This document shows positions 1 through 12,614 of a stretch of 64,000 nucleotides of DNA, piece after piece; the stretch's first letter is position 1; every line of letters begins with the position of its first letter. The notes below the pieces were generated by a model, which was not told where the DNA came from, ran no database searches, and saw only the letters and a list, made by a program, of their open reading frames with translations. A program made the position numbers and the translations under genes. Source of the stretch: Pochonia chlamydosporia 170 (taxonomy: Eukaryota; Ascomycota; Sordariomycetes; Hypocreales; Clavicipitaceae); assembly GCF_001653235.2 (NCBI RefSeq), contig NC_035795.1, forward strand, positions 2,356,001-2,420,000, in the 5' to 3' direction.

Positions 1-599
1 GCCAAGGATGGGTCGGCGTCGAGCACTCGGTCAAGCGAGCATTGTCTGGTAGAAAGGGAGGGTGCGCAACAAGGGCTGCACGAATGCGAAGACGAGTCTC
101 TTATGGGCAGATAATGATGCCTTTGCCTCATCACCCTCGACAAATGCTCGAATACCAGCCAGAATTGCATACCTATTCCTCACCAGCAGACATTTATGGC
201 ATATCACCTGTTCTTCCGGACCACTATAATACTATGCCCTACTATGCTTCCCTTGAAACCTACCCAGAAGGCATGGTGGCTGCATGTGCCGCAGGCGAAT
301 CAACTTCTGAGCCTCTGCATGTGAGACTGGGGGACGCCAATTTGCAGCACATCATAGCCAACAGCACCAACCTGCACCACGGCAATCACACCGTGCATTG
401 CGATGAGCCTATTGGCCAGGGTCACCGAACACCAGCAATGGACGTGAACATTGCATTTGATCTCAGCGAACTACCAAGGCGTCCGGGTGCTGAGTACCAA
501 GACGCCAAGGCCTACGTATCAACGTCACCCACTTGCCGTCCCTTTCAACCTTTACCGGAGAGCCCATACGTATGGTGGAATCAACAACATCCTCTGTAG
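1..599 (+). CDS. 3' end of an unknown protein (5' partial)
   Basis: A frame open from the window edge ends at TAG 597-599. The visible part is rich in Pro, His and Tyr (for example PLPHHP and YNTMPYY) and low in complexity, like the disordered tail of a regulatory protein, but no domain is visible and the family is not recognised. The 5' side is ambiguous. The same frame can be read from base 3, or a 59-base intron (donor GTAGAA near 49, acceptor GGCAG near 107) could join a frame-1 exon (AKDGSASSTRSSEH...) to the IMMPLPHHP segment. The second reading gives a more protein-like serine-rich sequence. Confidence 0.5.
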   Translation, partial: QGWVGVEHSVKRALSGRKGGCATRAARMRRRVSYGQIMMPLPHHPRQMLEYQPELHTYSSPADIYGISPVLPDHYNTMPYYASLETYPEGMVAACAAGESTSEPLHVRLGDANLQHIIANSTNLHHGNHTVHCDEPIGQGHRTPAMDVNIAFDLSELPRRPGAEYQDAKAYVSTSPTCRPFQPLPESPYVWWNQQHPL

Positions 600-3500
600 C
601 TGGCAGAAACAGAAACGAAACCAGGCATGGGGCTTGGGGCATGACCGCTAGCCGAGACCGATGGGGAGGCACATGGACGACATGGATTTCCATCGGCTCT
701 GAAATCTCGCTCGGCTGGTTGGCCTTTCTCTCGGCCGACCGATCGGTTCCAGGATCCGTGGATGTCTGCGGGTTGCAACGGACCCTGGGACGGGAAGGAC
801 GGTTCATTTGTCATTGCCAGGGTCGGCCTATGTTACGAACAGGGGACCGGGGAAGAAAAAACAGGGGAAGAAAAAAAAAAAAAAACCCCCCACGAGACTG
901 CCCCAGTCGGCTGTCGTCTGTCTTGGGTTGGGATCAAGGGGAATATGGAGACTGTGGCATTCTTTTATTGTTTTATTTTTACATGGGGAGGCTCATTTGC
1001 GATGCCTACAGCAAGTTGTAATACATTTGTTGTTGTAGGTGAAGCGGCATTCTGCAAGATTTGAGTTTTTTGGGTGGCAACATGAAGGATCCAAGCATCT
1101 TTTACCTGCAACAAGCGCTTGACAGGGATCTGACAGCGCTTGACAGGACTTTGACACAGACTAGGGCAAGAAGACCAACGGGGAACCAAGCACAGGTCCA
1201 AGACCAAGTTGGGCAGAGCTTGGAAAACAGGCAATGCTCTACGAGACCCAACGGGCAAAGGTGGAGGTCTTGTGCGACGTTGAAGGCGATGGCGGTTGGC
1301 TGGGATAGGGCCGACAAGAGTCCCAGTGATCTGGGTCTCGTCTCCATCTAGCATCTGGGACGATGAACGAAATTGCAGTCTGTTGCTATTGGTCTTGATT
1401 TGCGTTTTTCTACCTGGTTTGAGGGTTTTTGTGCGATACAATGGGCGATATCGATCTACTTGTACAAGAAAGAAGCAACAACATGCTGCGGTTTGGAGCA
1501 GCGGGAGAATGGCGCAATTCAGGGTTTTTTGTTTTTACTTTTTTTCTTTTTTATCAAGCACTGTTCATCATTGACGATTAGAAGAGGGGCTATTCATCAA
1601 AGCAAGTCTTGTTTAACAACTGCGTTACCTGGTCCTGTTGAACTTGGCAGCAGCAGCATCTGAGCGCTGTCGTGCAACTCACAACCAAGGATAGACCCTG
1701 CGGTTGACAACTCTTGTATAGCCTTGCTCTCTGTTCTGTCCTGTTTTTGTGTTTTCTTTTGCTTTCGTTCAACATGCGGTGGATAGTCGATGCACCAGTT
1801 TACTGTACGTGATGAATAATTTCTTCTTTTTTGGATAGTCTGATTCTTTTGGTTTTTCTTGCATTTAGTGTTTCTTTCACTTTGAACGTACTATTGCATG
1901 CGATGCGAGCATTTGTCAAGACCAACCACCGTCAACGGCTAGGCAGCATGAAATACTAGTGATACCAACGCAATACAATTCATCTTGCAATTAATTGTTC
2001 CTTATTACAAAAAGATACCTGTGATGTCTGCAAATTTCCCCTTGTTTGCCCTAATCGTTGTTGATCCAACGTTGGTGTGCTGAACTGAACCGCACAATGT
2101 TGAGTGTTTCACTGCACAACACATTGAGAGCAAAAGTAAAGAAAAGTCAACGTCAACTACAAGACGTAGATCCAACGGCTACGGGTGAGACATGTCAACG
2201 GATCACGCCGTGGAGGCTTTCGTTATGCCCAGGCTGCACGGTTGACTCGGATCCGAAGCCATCGGCCTTGCGACTGCCGGAGGGAACAGAGGGTTCATCC
2301 TTGTTGGGATTCGGTATTTGGAAATAGGTCCGGTGTGTGCGCGTGTGTGTGTGGGTTTAGTCTGCGAAAAAAAGCGAATTGGCACAAGACACTGCATGCT
2401 GCTGCCTTGCCTTGCGTGGGGGCGTTTGTACTTGACTTTGACCAGACCTTTTTACTGTTCGTCCAACATGGGGGCGTGAGGGAAAACTTGTGTCTGTCAG
2501 CTAAGCTATAATTGAATTGAAACATGAGATGAACACTCTGTAGAGAAACTCATGTTATTGTTGTGGTGTAGTTTGTCGTATCCAAATACCATTGTATAGG
2601 GCCGACTGGGACAATCTATATAAATACTTGGCCGTATAGAAAAAGGACACAATGTGCAAACATTTTGCCAATCCAAGATGACGGACGGGGCGTACACGGC
2701 CTCATCAGGACCAACAGCTCAAATCTGTTTCACCCCACGTCCGCGCGCTGGGACGGGGACGGAGACGGAGCCGAGGGGGGCCCAAAACAACTTTGAGCTG
2801 ACCAGGCATTCCACATTCCAGATAAGGGGTCCTCCGCAACAACGGTTGGGTCATGTCAGATCGGCCCTGATGAAATCTGGGGCAAGAAAGTGGCAGCAGG
2901 TCCGTCCCTCTCTGTGCACCAGACGGCAGCCCGGGAGCCGGAGCTAGGCAGGCCCAGCTGGACACAGCCACCATATTGGCCAGGGCGCTCTTATTATCTC
3001 CATTGACGTCCCTGGGTCTGTGTGTGTGCGCACTTCAAGCTGCCGAGTTAGGAGTGTCGACATTGGCCAGGACAAATGCCCCCGTGGTGAGTGGTGGTGG
3101 ATGGTGCCGTCCCGTGTCCCCTTGGTGTGACCTACTTGGGACAGGATGAGGTCCTCCTTTGGGCGACGTAATGTGCCAAATAGGCCGTTGCATGATCAAT
3201 TTGGTAGAACCTGAAGCTGCCAGTGCGCGGACATCCTATTCCATCCCATGCCGCCTCGTGTGGTCTGTCTGATGTGTGTGTGTGCCGTCGTGGTCATGGT
3301 GGGCTTTCGGACATAGTGAGGACTTGATGACAACGCTTCAAGTCCTTTTGGCTGGCCAGGAGACCTCTGTGCCACCCCTCTGTTCTTTCAAATTTAGTTT
3401 AGGTTCAATTCTTTTGCTTATGTTTTTGTTTTCCTTTTGTCTCGTCTTGTCTTGTCTTGTTCTTGCCATGGCCGTTTCGTAGCCGGGGGGAGTGAAAGAT

Positions 3501-6500
3501 TGTAAGTCGAGGTGTGGCGGCAATAAACTCCGCCGATGCGATGCGATATGATGCATTTGCCGACGTCCGTTGTTGGATACGTTATCCAGCAATTAGATGA
3601 GTCCAAATTGACTGTCTTGCCAAAAAAGAATTTGAGTCTACTACTTTGCCTGTGCGCTGAAAACCTCCAAGTTCATTGCGTCATGTCGTGCTTCCATCAA
3701 CGAACCCCCGTACCCCTCTACCACAGAAGTGTTACACAGTCTTGTCTGGATGAGTGCGCATGAGCAAGAGCCGTGTAATGCATGTCTGATTTTGCAAAGT
3801 TGGGACATGCCTGAACTGTGGTTCATCAAGGAGCTCCAAAGGAGACTGGCTTGCCTACACCTGTACCAGTTTTGTCTCTAGCTGTACTCCGCGCACGTCT
3901 GCGGTTTTGTCTTACTTCTTGCTCATTTTACTCCTCCCATTGTATGGCTTCTTCAGCATCCCACTGCTCAAAGCAGATACTGCGCCGAAAGATGCGCTGG
4001 CTCAGTGGGGGCCAGTCTCCCAGATGCCATTGACGCGGCGGACCTACCTCCATTCGGAGCAATACGCCCTTGGTTCGCACCATCCTGCAAAGTTTCGGCT
4101 TTCGGCCTTGGGTGTCACTCGAGACATACAGAGAAAAATAATAGACAGCAATGGCAACGTTGAGTTGGTTGTCAGTTCTAGACATACTGCCATCGACCTT
4201 ACTATCCGCAGAGAACGCCGGTGCTGCTTACTTTCCCTCATGAGTTGTTGTGTACTTGAAATGTTGGCCCATGAGAAAAAAAAACTGCTTTAAGTCAAGC
4301 TCATGACAGGTTCTCAAGGTGTACCATCATTGTAAGTGAAGCACATCATAGGCTTCGTTGAAGCACGAATCTGACATGTATTTGTCATTTGCCCGGTTCC
4401 TTCATGAATATCAATGCTACTCATTTCAGTCCAAGACGTTATTCACAGTTGGTTCCTTGAAGTGCTTGGATTGGACATCAATGCGCACCAGCCGATACCC
4501 AACCGTTCACCTAAGACAAGCCAGACAGACTAGCCAGCTGATCCACCCCGTCTGATCTGGTGATTGTCGCGAAGGTGTACTGTAGGTGGAATGACGGCAA
4601 GTTTCTGCCGCCAACAGAAAGTACGTAGTGGCTTTCTACTCGTCAATGTTTATCCCCATGGCGCGCAAGATTGCGCCTGTTCTGGCACAGCAAGGTGAGC
4701 ACGAATCAGAAGAACGTGGGACAGCGTGTCAAAGCCTCTCTTTAAAACAAAGAAAAATTGGAAACGGGCTTGCTGAATGTGGCTTGCAGGCGTAATACGA
4801 GTCGAGGCACCACATGTATGAAGGGCCTGTCCAGTTTGCTGGTAGAAAAGCCTCTCTGCACGCCGATGTTTGCCTAAGGCTTCACACCACTTCGATTATT
4901 TTGAGGCGTCAAGCCGAATACCCCAATTAGTTTCGCTCCAGTACCGTCTGTTCGGGAGATGCAACGTGGTGGCTGCGTGGCAAAAGTTCACTGGTATCCG
5001 GGTACCTGGGGAACGGGACAGACGCTGTCTAGGACCGGGAACTAATTTAGACCCTGCCTCTCTTCCATTTTCAGGAGATGTCCGCCTCACACCGTTTGAT
5101 CTTTGACCGCCGCAAGGTTCGTAGCGGTCAATCAGCTTGGCAACCAGTAATGATGCCCTCCAGACGCCAATTCAACGTAGCGTTGTTGCGTAGACAGAGG
5201 TTGTAGAGCAACGGCTTGAATCCGTGCATTCGAGAGATTCAGTCGGCAGGCCGAGTGAGAACGCTCGCGCATCAAGGCAATAGTTTCGCAGCATATCGAG
5301 TATAAAGGACCCCGGTAATGCCTAGTCCGACGGACCGCCTGCGGAGTTTCAAAGTCATTGTCATGAGTCCGACAAGGCTTCGTGTCTGGGTCCTCCGTAA
5401 TTTCTTGAAGAAGCTGAGCCTCGTGTCGAATCGCGGAGAATCAGCCACTTCATTTCATATCGCCGATGATCCTACTGCTTATGAGCGGATGGATAGGCCG
5501 GCCCAGGGCCCTTCGGTGAAGCCGGGGAATCAACCACATGGGTCGTTCTAGCTCTGTTTTCTCGTCAGCCCTGTTCGCCACGTTGTTGCCAGTCGTCATT
5601 GTGCAGTCGGCGCCAGTGCAAAAGTTTGAAACAAGGCCGTGAAGAAGGAAAATTGCGCAAGTAGAAAAGTCTATCAGGGAGAGCAGAGATGCAGGAGCAG
5701 GGAGCGAGCGAGGGGATTGATATAGAAGTCAGTCTCCATGTTTGAACCCTTGCCTCAAATTATCTGCATTACCACACGACGAATGAACTGCCAGATCTCG
5801 ATGCACAATAAGCAGCCATATCTGCTTGCGGCGTGGTGGCGGCTGCATGCAACCGCATCGGAGCTGCAAGATCTGGGATGGCAACGTATTGACCACAACG
5901 GGCGTCCAATACGGGCTGGCGTCTGTCCTGTCGGCAGCCATTGTACTGCAACAATGAAGCTGTTCGAGAAAAAGGTGATTGGCGCATTGTGTGTGCCCTC
6001 GCCCTCAGTTGACTACGAAAGCCTGGGATGTTTCAAGCCGATTTACCCAGAACACGTGCTGAACAGCATTTCTAAGCATCCAGGGCATGCAGGCCATGTT
6101 CAGCAGACGGTGATACCGTCAAGGGTGTCGTGAGAACAAGGTTGCAGTCACCCGCAATATTGCCTATCCCGCCATGTTTTTCTGAATATTGAACGATCAA
6201 TGATACAACCAGCCATGAGGCTGGCTCCGCAAAGTCTCATAGATTGCACCGAGTCCAGGACGTGGCGTCACACCGCAGAAACCGCACTTTCGTCCCTAGC
6301 ACCTACACGCCACCTCCTTCATCCTCAAAATGTACGCGTAGAACGACCCCACGTCGCTGTCCGCACAGCTAGTCGGGTCGATGCTTCTATTCGTAAAGTG
6401 GTAGTCCATAACCACATTATAATCACCATGTTTTGTGGCAGGGGAGGTGTGTAGGTGATGATGGCGGGGCATCATTGACGTGCAAACTTTTGTGACTCCA

Positions 6501-6865
6501 ACAATCTGCTCCGTATCGGTTTCCCCATCCGTCAGGTGCATGTGTGCAAAAAGGCCTGACTCAGGGTGAAGACGTCGGTAGCACGGTGCGGATCCAATGG
6601 TTATGTACTCTGAACAGGTCTGTTTGTTGGTAAGCTTCTTCTCGCCGGTCAAATTCCAACTCCAAGTAATGTGCCTGTAAATGCAAGACAATCGACCCAA
6701 TCTAGGAAAGTGAATGATTCCGCGGCGTATGAAGATGCAGGCCAACTGGTGAAATGGCCATGTATTGTCCGGATTGACAAATCACTGGATATGACATCAA
6801 TCTGAATACCCCCGTAACGCCAACTTACAGCTCAATTTGTGTATATGGCAGAAGTAAACTGTTAA
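600..6865. other. 6.2 kb convergent intergenic region without a convincing gene
   Basis: Flanked by the 3' ends of two genes. GC content looks like that of the gene-bearing parts, not the AT-rich repeat zones. Open frames up to about 149 codons exist on both strands (for example 5738-6133 plus, 6296-6745 minus), but none shows a recognisable domain or clear exon structure. Simple-sequence patches are present: a poly-A run near 870-886, T-rich runs near 960-980 and 1530-1550, and CTTGT repeats near 3440-3465. No tRNA was recognised. It may hold non-coding RNA or a fast-evolving spliced gene. Confidence 0.5.
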
Positions 6866-8485
6866 CTAGAATCGCCTCTTCTTCTTCGCGGGCCCGGCAG
6901 CAGCTTTCCTTTCAAGTTCTCGTTTGAGTTCATCCCTTTTGCGGTCTGCTCGTTCCTCTGAGGTTTCCCGGGGCTGTTCTGCTGCTGGTGAGATGGTTCT
7001 CCTGGTCGCCGGACGGCCGCGACTGGTATCCTCGTCTTCTTGCTTCAATGGCTTAGATGCCTTGCCACCAATGGTGCCCAGTTTCTTGGAGTTTGTCTCC
7101 CTAGCCTTTGCAGGTGAATTTCCGTTTGCTGTTTTATCCTTTTCAACAGATTCTGCATTTGAGGCTCCAACCCCTATTCTGCCAAGGCCTCCTTTTTTGG
7201 GGGCGTCCTTCTGAGGAGGTGGAACAGGTGGTGACGCAGGCAATGAAGCCGTGGCATCGTCATCTGATGCCTCAGAAGCTGTCTCTTCGTCATTCTCCGG
7301 CGGCTTCACGGTCCTGCTTTTGGGCGGCGGTGACGGCTGCCGAGGTGATGCCGGGTGCTTTCTGCCTCCGATGGCTCCTAGCCGGGAGTTATTGGGCTTG
7401 GTTTCAGGCTGCCGTCTGCGATCAGGCAGAGGAGATGATGGGTCGCTGTGTGGTCCGACAGAGTCCTCTTGCCCTTCCGTGGATGCGTCATCCTCTGGTG
7501 GTGGGGGCACTTTGCTTGTGGCCGCACTTTTCGATGCCGGACGCAGGTGTGGTGGGGTGGATTGGATTTGAAAGTCGTCGTCATCGTCGCAGTTGGTGGA
7601 CTTTGTTGGGGGAGTATCGGGCTGTCGCTTTGAGGATGTAATTTTGTGTCGATTCTGTTGAGAACTTTGACTCGTTGGTAAGAAGTCATGCCACCATCTG
7701 TCAAGCTCAGGAGACACGTCCACGTCCACTGTAGACCGACAATACAATCCAGTGTCACCGAACACGTGCTGTAAAAGTTCATTCACAGAGCTTGGGGCGG
7801 CATTGTCTGAGTCAAGCTCCTTCTTCCACCTCCGCTCGTTGAATGGTTTTAGGCCCTTGACCCGATCCTCAGCGGCAGCCCGTGTAACCTTTTTTCGGCC
7901 AGATAAGGATGTAAACACATGTTCCAGTCCTGTCCCCATTGCTTCTAGTTTGTCTGACAGCTTGGTTACAACAGAGTCCCTGTCTGTAATCATTTGTATC
8001 AATGACTGTATCTCTTGTTTTCTTTCAAAATGTGCCTGAATCATTGGTAAGACCAAAGCGGTTGCGACAGTGGATGGAGGCTGCTTTCGTAGGTGTACTG
8101 GCCATTTTAGCGATTCGAATCCTGGAAGGGGACACGTTATCCTTAAAGTAATACCATCCTCTCCTGCATCGGAAGAGGTCGCCGGTGCGAGCGAAAGGCT
8201 CGTCTCGCCATGTCCCGCCTGCGTTGGATCCAGCGCAGTCTTCAGACAAGAGAGGAATCTGCTCATGTTCTCCGCTGTATCACTAGGATCGATGCTAGTG
8301 TTCTCACTCCAACCCCTCATACAAATAGCCTTCCTATCCAAGTTTTCTTCCCATATGTTTGCCATGTCACTGACACAGATCGCATAATTCGATAGACCCA
8401 TCTCGACAGACACCAAAAGCACGGGGATACCGGACGACGCTGGCAGTGGCAGGAATCGCCACGTTCCTGGCGTCGGGGAAGCCAT
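6866..8485 (-). CDS. NEJ1: XRCC4-like factor (XLF/Nej1-type) non-homologous end-joining protein
   Basis: Single exon of 539 residues; ATG at 8485, stop at 6866. The first 230 residues or so match an XLF/Nej1 head and stalk: TWRFLPLP and LLVSVEMG strands, then WEENLDRKAI, a GITLRITCPLPGF strand, and a helical coiled-coil-like stretch (residues about 150-190, ERKQEIQSLIQMITDRD). XLF dimers bridge XRCC4-ligase IV at double-strand breaks in the nucleus. The C-terminal half is long, disordered and charged, and ends in a basic tail (PAKKKRRF) that resembles the DNA- or Ku-binding and nuclear-localisation tail of the family. The length exceeds human XLF (299) as in other filamentous fungi. It is divergent from the photolyase gene across a 1.6 kb spacer. 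The assignment rests on pattern recognition. Confidence 0.75.
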   Translation of the reverse strand: MASPTPGTWRFLPLPASSGIPVLLVSVEMGLSNYAICVSDMANIWEENLDRKAICMRGWSENTSIDPSDTAENMSRFLSCLKTALDPTQAGHGETSLSLAPATSSDAGEDGITLRITCPLPGFESLKWPVHLRKQPPSTVATALVLPMIQAHFERKQEIQSLIQMITDRDSVVTKLSDKLEAMGTGLEHVFTSLSGRKKVTRAAAEDRVKGLKPFNERRWKKELDSDNAAPSSVNELLQHVFGDTGLYCRSTVDVDVSPELDRWWHDFLPTSQSSQQNRHKITSSKRQPDTPPTKSTNCDDDDDFQIQSTPPHLRPASKSAATSKVPPPPEDDASTEGQEDSVGPHSDPSSPLPDRRRQPETKPNNSRLGAIGGRKHPASPRQPSPPPKSRTVKPPENDEETASEASDDDATASLPASPPVPPPQKDAPKKGGLGRIGVGASNAESVEKDKTANGNSPAKARETNSKKLGTIGGKASKPLKQEDEDTSRGRPATRRTISPAAEQPRETSEERADRKRDELKRELERKAAAGPAKKKRRF

Positions 8486-10132
8486 GACAGTGCAGAACGG
8501 CCGAGCTTCTTGGTTCAGATGGTCAAACAGACGGCAGTTCGTCCATTCGTGGGGTATCAGGAGACGTTGAGAGAGCCACTAGGTTGAGCTGTATAGCGAG
8601 GTACGACTGAGATTGTCGATAAGGCCGAGTCTCGGCGAATACAGGCTGTAGTTCCAAGTGGGACTTGTTTGGGAGAACCAAAAATTACACACAAAACTGG
8701 GAGTTGTAGGGGCGTGTCTGGTGGCAAGGCTGTGACAGATGAAATATGAGGTTCCGGGCAACAGGTGGCTGAAGTGCGAAATGGCGGCAAGTTTTGGCCG
8801 CGTCAATTGAAGTAATGTTTTCTGTATGTATCACTTCGATGTACTTGATGCGAGGCGCGGCCCAGCTCACCTCACCGTGCGCACCAAGGTAAAACCTGTC
8901 GTCGTGAGCTGTGTCTCGGCTGGTAAGGCGTGTGGCGTGACCCGTGGTGTCTCTGAGATGTAAGTTTCGGAAGTTAGGAGGAGGTGAGTCCAGTATCGGC
9001 TCGAGAGATGAGAAATGGCTTGGCGGTTGAAGAAAACGCCACCCGGGAATAATTCATATACGCTCATAAGTTCGTGGAACGCGTCACAGCAGTAGTCTTG
9101 GGATAATGGCAGCTCCTGTTGTTCTCGAAACCGAAAGCGAACGCGTCGTTGGCAGCATCGCAGGCATCCATCCAATTTTTGGTGGATCATGGTTCCCACC
9201 TGGGACCCATTCATCCGGCCTGGGCTGGCCTCGTAACTGGCCAGCTGCTGCCAACTGTCAAGCTGACGACTGTCAGCTGTCAAGCCAATTTGGTCAGTCA
9301 CGCCACGCACAACATCGCGGCACACCGAGTAAGAGGACAATAAGAAAGTCCGATGAAAAGGTGAAAATGGCAATGCGGATCAATTTAGGTATAGTCTTGT
9401 GCATTCAATATAATTTTGCATTTCATAGCTCGGCTGTCTAGCGCATATACCATCTGTCAGCAACAGACACAAATCTCTCAAGTAGCCCTTGAGTGCACGT
9501 TGCACCACCCAGATAACTCGGACAACCGCAACAAGTCAACGCTACCAAAGGGTGCCAACACCCAAAGGCGCTGCAAGTGCGCTTCAAAGGTCGCAGAAAT
9601 ATAAATACATCACACTGTTACCGAACTGTAATCCATTGATACCTTTCGAACCCGTTGTCAACATTCCATGACCATCAAGAAGAGTCCTGCAGGGTAGGAG
9701 TCAATGCGCTCATCCAAAACGCCCGATCGGCAGATGCAAGAGCTGCAGCTCCATTCCCGATCTCCGGGTCCGATTCGATGCGCTCCACATCGGTCTACTC
9801 CCAGCCTTTGACCATGGCATCATCGACGCGACTAGAAGCGGCGCGTGCAGTCAATTTCAATTGCCTTTAAGAAAGGAGTATCTTGCCAGCTGAATATGTG
9901 ACAACTTTACACTCTGTTCCAGTAGATGTAGATGTCATCTTGCCACAAATCTATTATCACCCTGCCGCGCACCTTCCATCTTGAAACTGTTGGCAGGTAA
10001 CATATGAGACCATCCTCAGTTTTATCTCACCTTCATTTTGCCTCCAAAGAACACTCTCCACGTCGCTTCCACACAGAGTTGTTGAACATCAGATCTTTCT
10101 GCCAAACAACCCATTACAGAATCATCACCACT
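8486..10132. promoter_or_regulatory. Divergent intergenic region between XLF and photolyase
   Basis: About 1.6 kb between two divergently transcribed DNA-repair genes. It should hold both promoters and 5' leaders. A 168-codon frame on the minus strand (8867-9373) has no recognisable domain and is probably chance. A light-response element was not identified with confidence. Confidence 0.4.
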
Positions 10133-11944
10133 ATGCCTCCTAAATCGTCGAAACGCAAGCCGACCAGCAGCCACAGTGCAAACGGCAAAACCACCAAGAA
10201 GCCCAGAACCGGTCTTCGTGAGCCACATCCTCTGGCTGCGGAGGCTGAAAAGCACGGAATTGTGCTTCGAAAATATTACCCCCCTGAGATGAGCAATGAC
10301 CGAGCTCGCGCATACAATAGGAACGAGATTCCACGTCCAATCGAGGACCTTGCTTCCGCGCTGGATGAGACCGCTAATCAACGCCAAAAGGTTCATGTCA
10401 AGGATTCCGTGGTCCATTGGTTCAAGGCGGATCTGCGTTGCAACGACAATAGAGCCCTTGCACTTGCTAGCGAAAAGGCAAAGGAAGCTGGTGTGCCTTT
10501 AATCGGCATTTACATCGTCAGCCCACAAGACTTTGAAGCTCACCTGACTTCCCCGGTGCGAGTAGACTTTATACTAAGAACACTAGAGGTTCTCAAGAAA
10601 GATTTGGGCAAGCTGGACATTCCACTCCATGTTGAGACGGTGGCGAAAAGGAAAGAGATCCCTGACAGAATCTTGGAATTGATGGAGGAGTGGGGGAGCA
10701 ACCACTTGTTTGCAAATATGGAATACGAGGTGGATGAGCTACGCCGAGAAGCTGCCATGGTCCGCGACCTTTCAGAGAATGGCAAATCCTTTGAGGTCGT
10801 TCATGACACTTGCGTCGTGCCTCCGGGGCAACTGCAAAGTGGCTCTGGTAACCAGTATGCCGTCTACACTCCATGGTATCGATCCTGGGTAGCCCATATC
10901 CATTCGGATTTGGAGCTCCTTGAGCTCTTTGATCCACCGAATAGAAATCCAGGAGCAGCGAGGAAACAGTTTGGCAAATTATTCGATACCCCGGTTCCAG
11001 AAGCGCCATCAAACAAGCAACTTACCGATGAGGAAAGGAAGAGGTTTCGTTCTGTCTGGCCAGCCGGTGAGCACGCTGCCAGGGAGAGACTGGAAAAGTT
11101 TTGCGAAGAAAAGATTGGTGGTTACAGCAACAAGAGAAATATTCCAGCGGATGATGGAACCTCTTCTTTGTCGGTGCATCTGGCCGGCGGAACAATCAGC
11201 AGCCGTACTTGTGTGCGTACAGCAAGGGATAGGAACAAGACGAAGAGACTGGATGGGGGTAATGAGGGGATCCGAGTCTGGATAAGCGAGGTGGCCTGGC
11301 GTGACTTTTACAAACATGTTCTTGTCAATTGGCCATACGTTTGGTGAGTGAACGACTGCCAGCTCATGATAAGTCGTAACATTAACAAAATGAATAGTAT
11401 GAACAAGCCATTTAAACCAGAGTACTCCAATATTACGTGGTCGTACGACGAAGACCATTTCAAAGCTTGGTGTGAAGGCCGAACTGGGTTCCCAATCGTT
11501 GATGCTGCAATGCGCCAGCTGAACCAGCTAGGTTACATGCATAACCGCTGTCGAATGATTGTCGCTTCATTCTTATCAAAAGATCTACTCATTGACTGGC
11601 GGAAGGGTGAGCGTTACTTTATGGAGCACCTCATCGACGGCGACTTCGCCAGCAACAATGGCGGTTGGGGATTCAGTGCCAGCGTTGGCGTTGACCCCCA
11701 ACCATACTTTCGCATCTTCAATCCGCTTCTACAAAGCGAGAAGTTTGACCCCGACGGTGAGTATATTCGCAAATGGGTCCCTGAGCTGAAGGACTTGAAC
11801 AACAAGGAGATCCACGAGCCGTATGGCCGTGGAGCCGATGCCAAAGCCAAAAAGAAGGGGTATCCAAAGCCAATTGTCAAACACAAGGATTGCAGAGACA
11901 GAGCATTGAACGCGTACAAGGAGGGAATCGCAAATGGCATGTAG
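10133..11944 (+). CDS. PHR1: Class I cyclobutane pyrimidine dimer DNA photolyase
   Basis: Two exons, 10133-11343 and 11398-11944, giving 585 residues. The 54-bp intron has donor GTGAGT and acceptor ATAG; splicing makes the junction codon TGT, so the protein reads NWPYVCMNKPFKPEYSN, as expected for fungal Phr1. The chosen ATG (MPPKSSKRK) matches the start of Neurospora PHR-1, a basic nuclear-type tail. The N-terminal antenna domain begins at VVHWFKADLRCNDNRAL. The C-terminal FAD domain has GGNEGIRVWISEVAWRDFY, TGFPIVDAAMRQL, MHNRCRMIVASF and NNGGWGFSASVGVDPQPYF. The enzyme uses blue light and FADH- to split UV-induced dimers. An in-frame ATG at 10004 would add 43 Arg/Ser/His-rich residues. All family hallmarks are intact. 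Confidence 0.95.
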
Positions 11945-12614
11945 TAGAGAGATATCGGCTGGATGGGGATAGGACATTCGCTATACTGTGTAAATGGAGT
12001 AGTAGCCACAAAGTTGGAAACGGTGTAGTCGTATAGGTGACCCTTGAGCATGACATCGTTTCAACTTGTCGCACATGTCTGACCCGTATCTGTACCATGG
12101 TGCGGAACTTGGCCACCACAGCTTTTTGAAGGCCAGAATTCAATCTGCGGCACGGAGACTACCGAAGTAGCCCCAGAATCCCCGGTCAAAGAAGTTTGGC
12201 GACAAAGCGCCAGTCCGAGGAGACTTTGCTAGCCGGGGTTTCGTAGCTATAAAATATTGCAAGAAAATGTACATCGTCACTCGTCACTCGGCACTCGCTG
12301 CATCTCATCACGTCGACGTTGGCATGTGTAGGTGTTTTGTGAATTTCAGCTTGTCTCGAAACCGAGCCCAAACGCCTTTTTGAATTGGATGTGCTATATG
12401 CAGCCAACTCTAAGATCCACAACGCAAAATTCCTTCATGCCCGACCCAATGCCCTGGAAGAATGCCAATTAGAATCGTCATGTTGCCAGAAGAGAGATTG
12501 TGTCTCGTCTCGCTCTCGTTTCAACCCTTCCACTTGCGCCGCTCGACTCGAAATAAAAGAAAACTTGCGGTCGCTGTACCTTTTTATTGTCTTTGTCGTT
12601 TCGGTATGCGCAAT
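11945..12614. other. Convergent spacer between photolyase and S21
   Basis: About 670 bp holding the 3' untranslated regions of two convergent genes. No further gene is seen. Confidence 0.5.

Noticed and set aside
5738..6133. 131-codon plus-strand frame
   Set aside because: No family recognised and no supporting splice context.
6296..6745. 149-codon minus-strand frame between the first gene and XLF
   Set aside because: No domain or signal seen, rich in His/Cys/Arg without pattern. Kept only as part of the intergenic note.
8867..9373. 168-codon open frame on the minus strand upstream of photolyase
   Set aside because: No recognisable domain, composition not protein-like, and it lies in the divergent promoter region in GC-richer DNA where long chance frames are common.
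11345..11400. Photolyase as two separate genes or a broken gene, since the first frame ends at 11347
   Set aside because: A 54-bp canonical intron restores the conserved PYVCMNKPFK junction.
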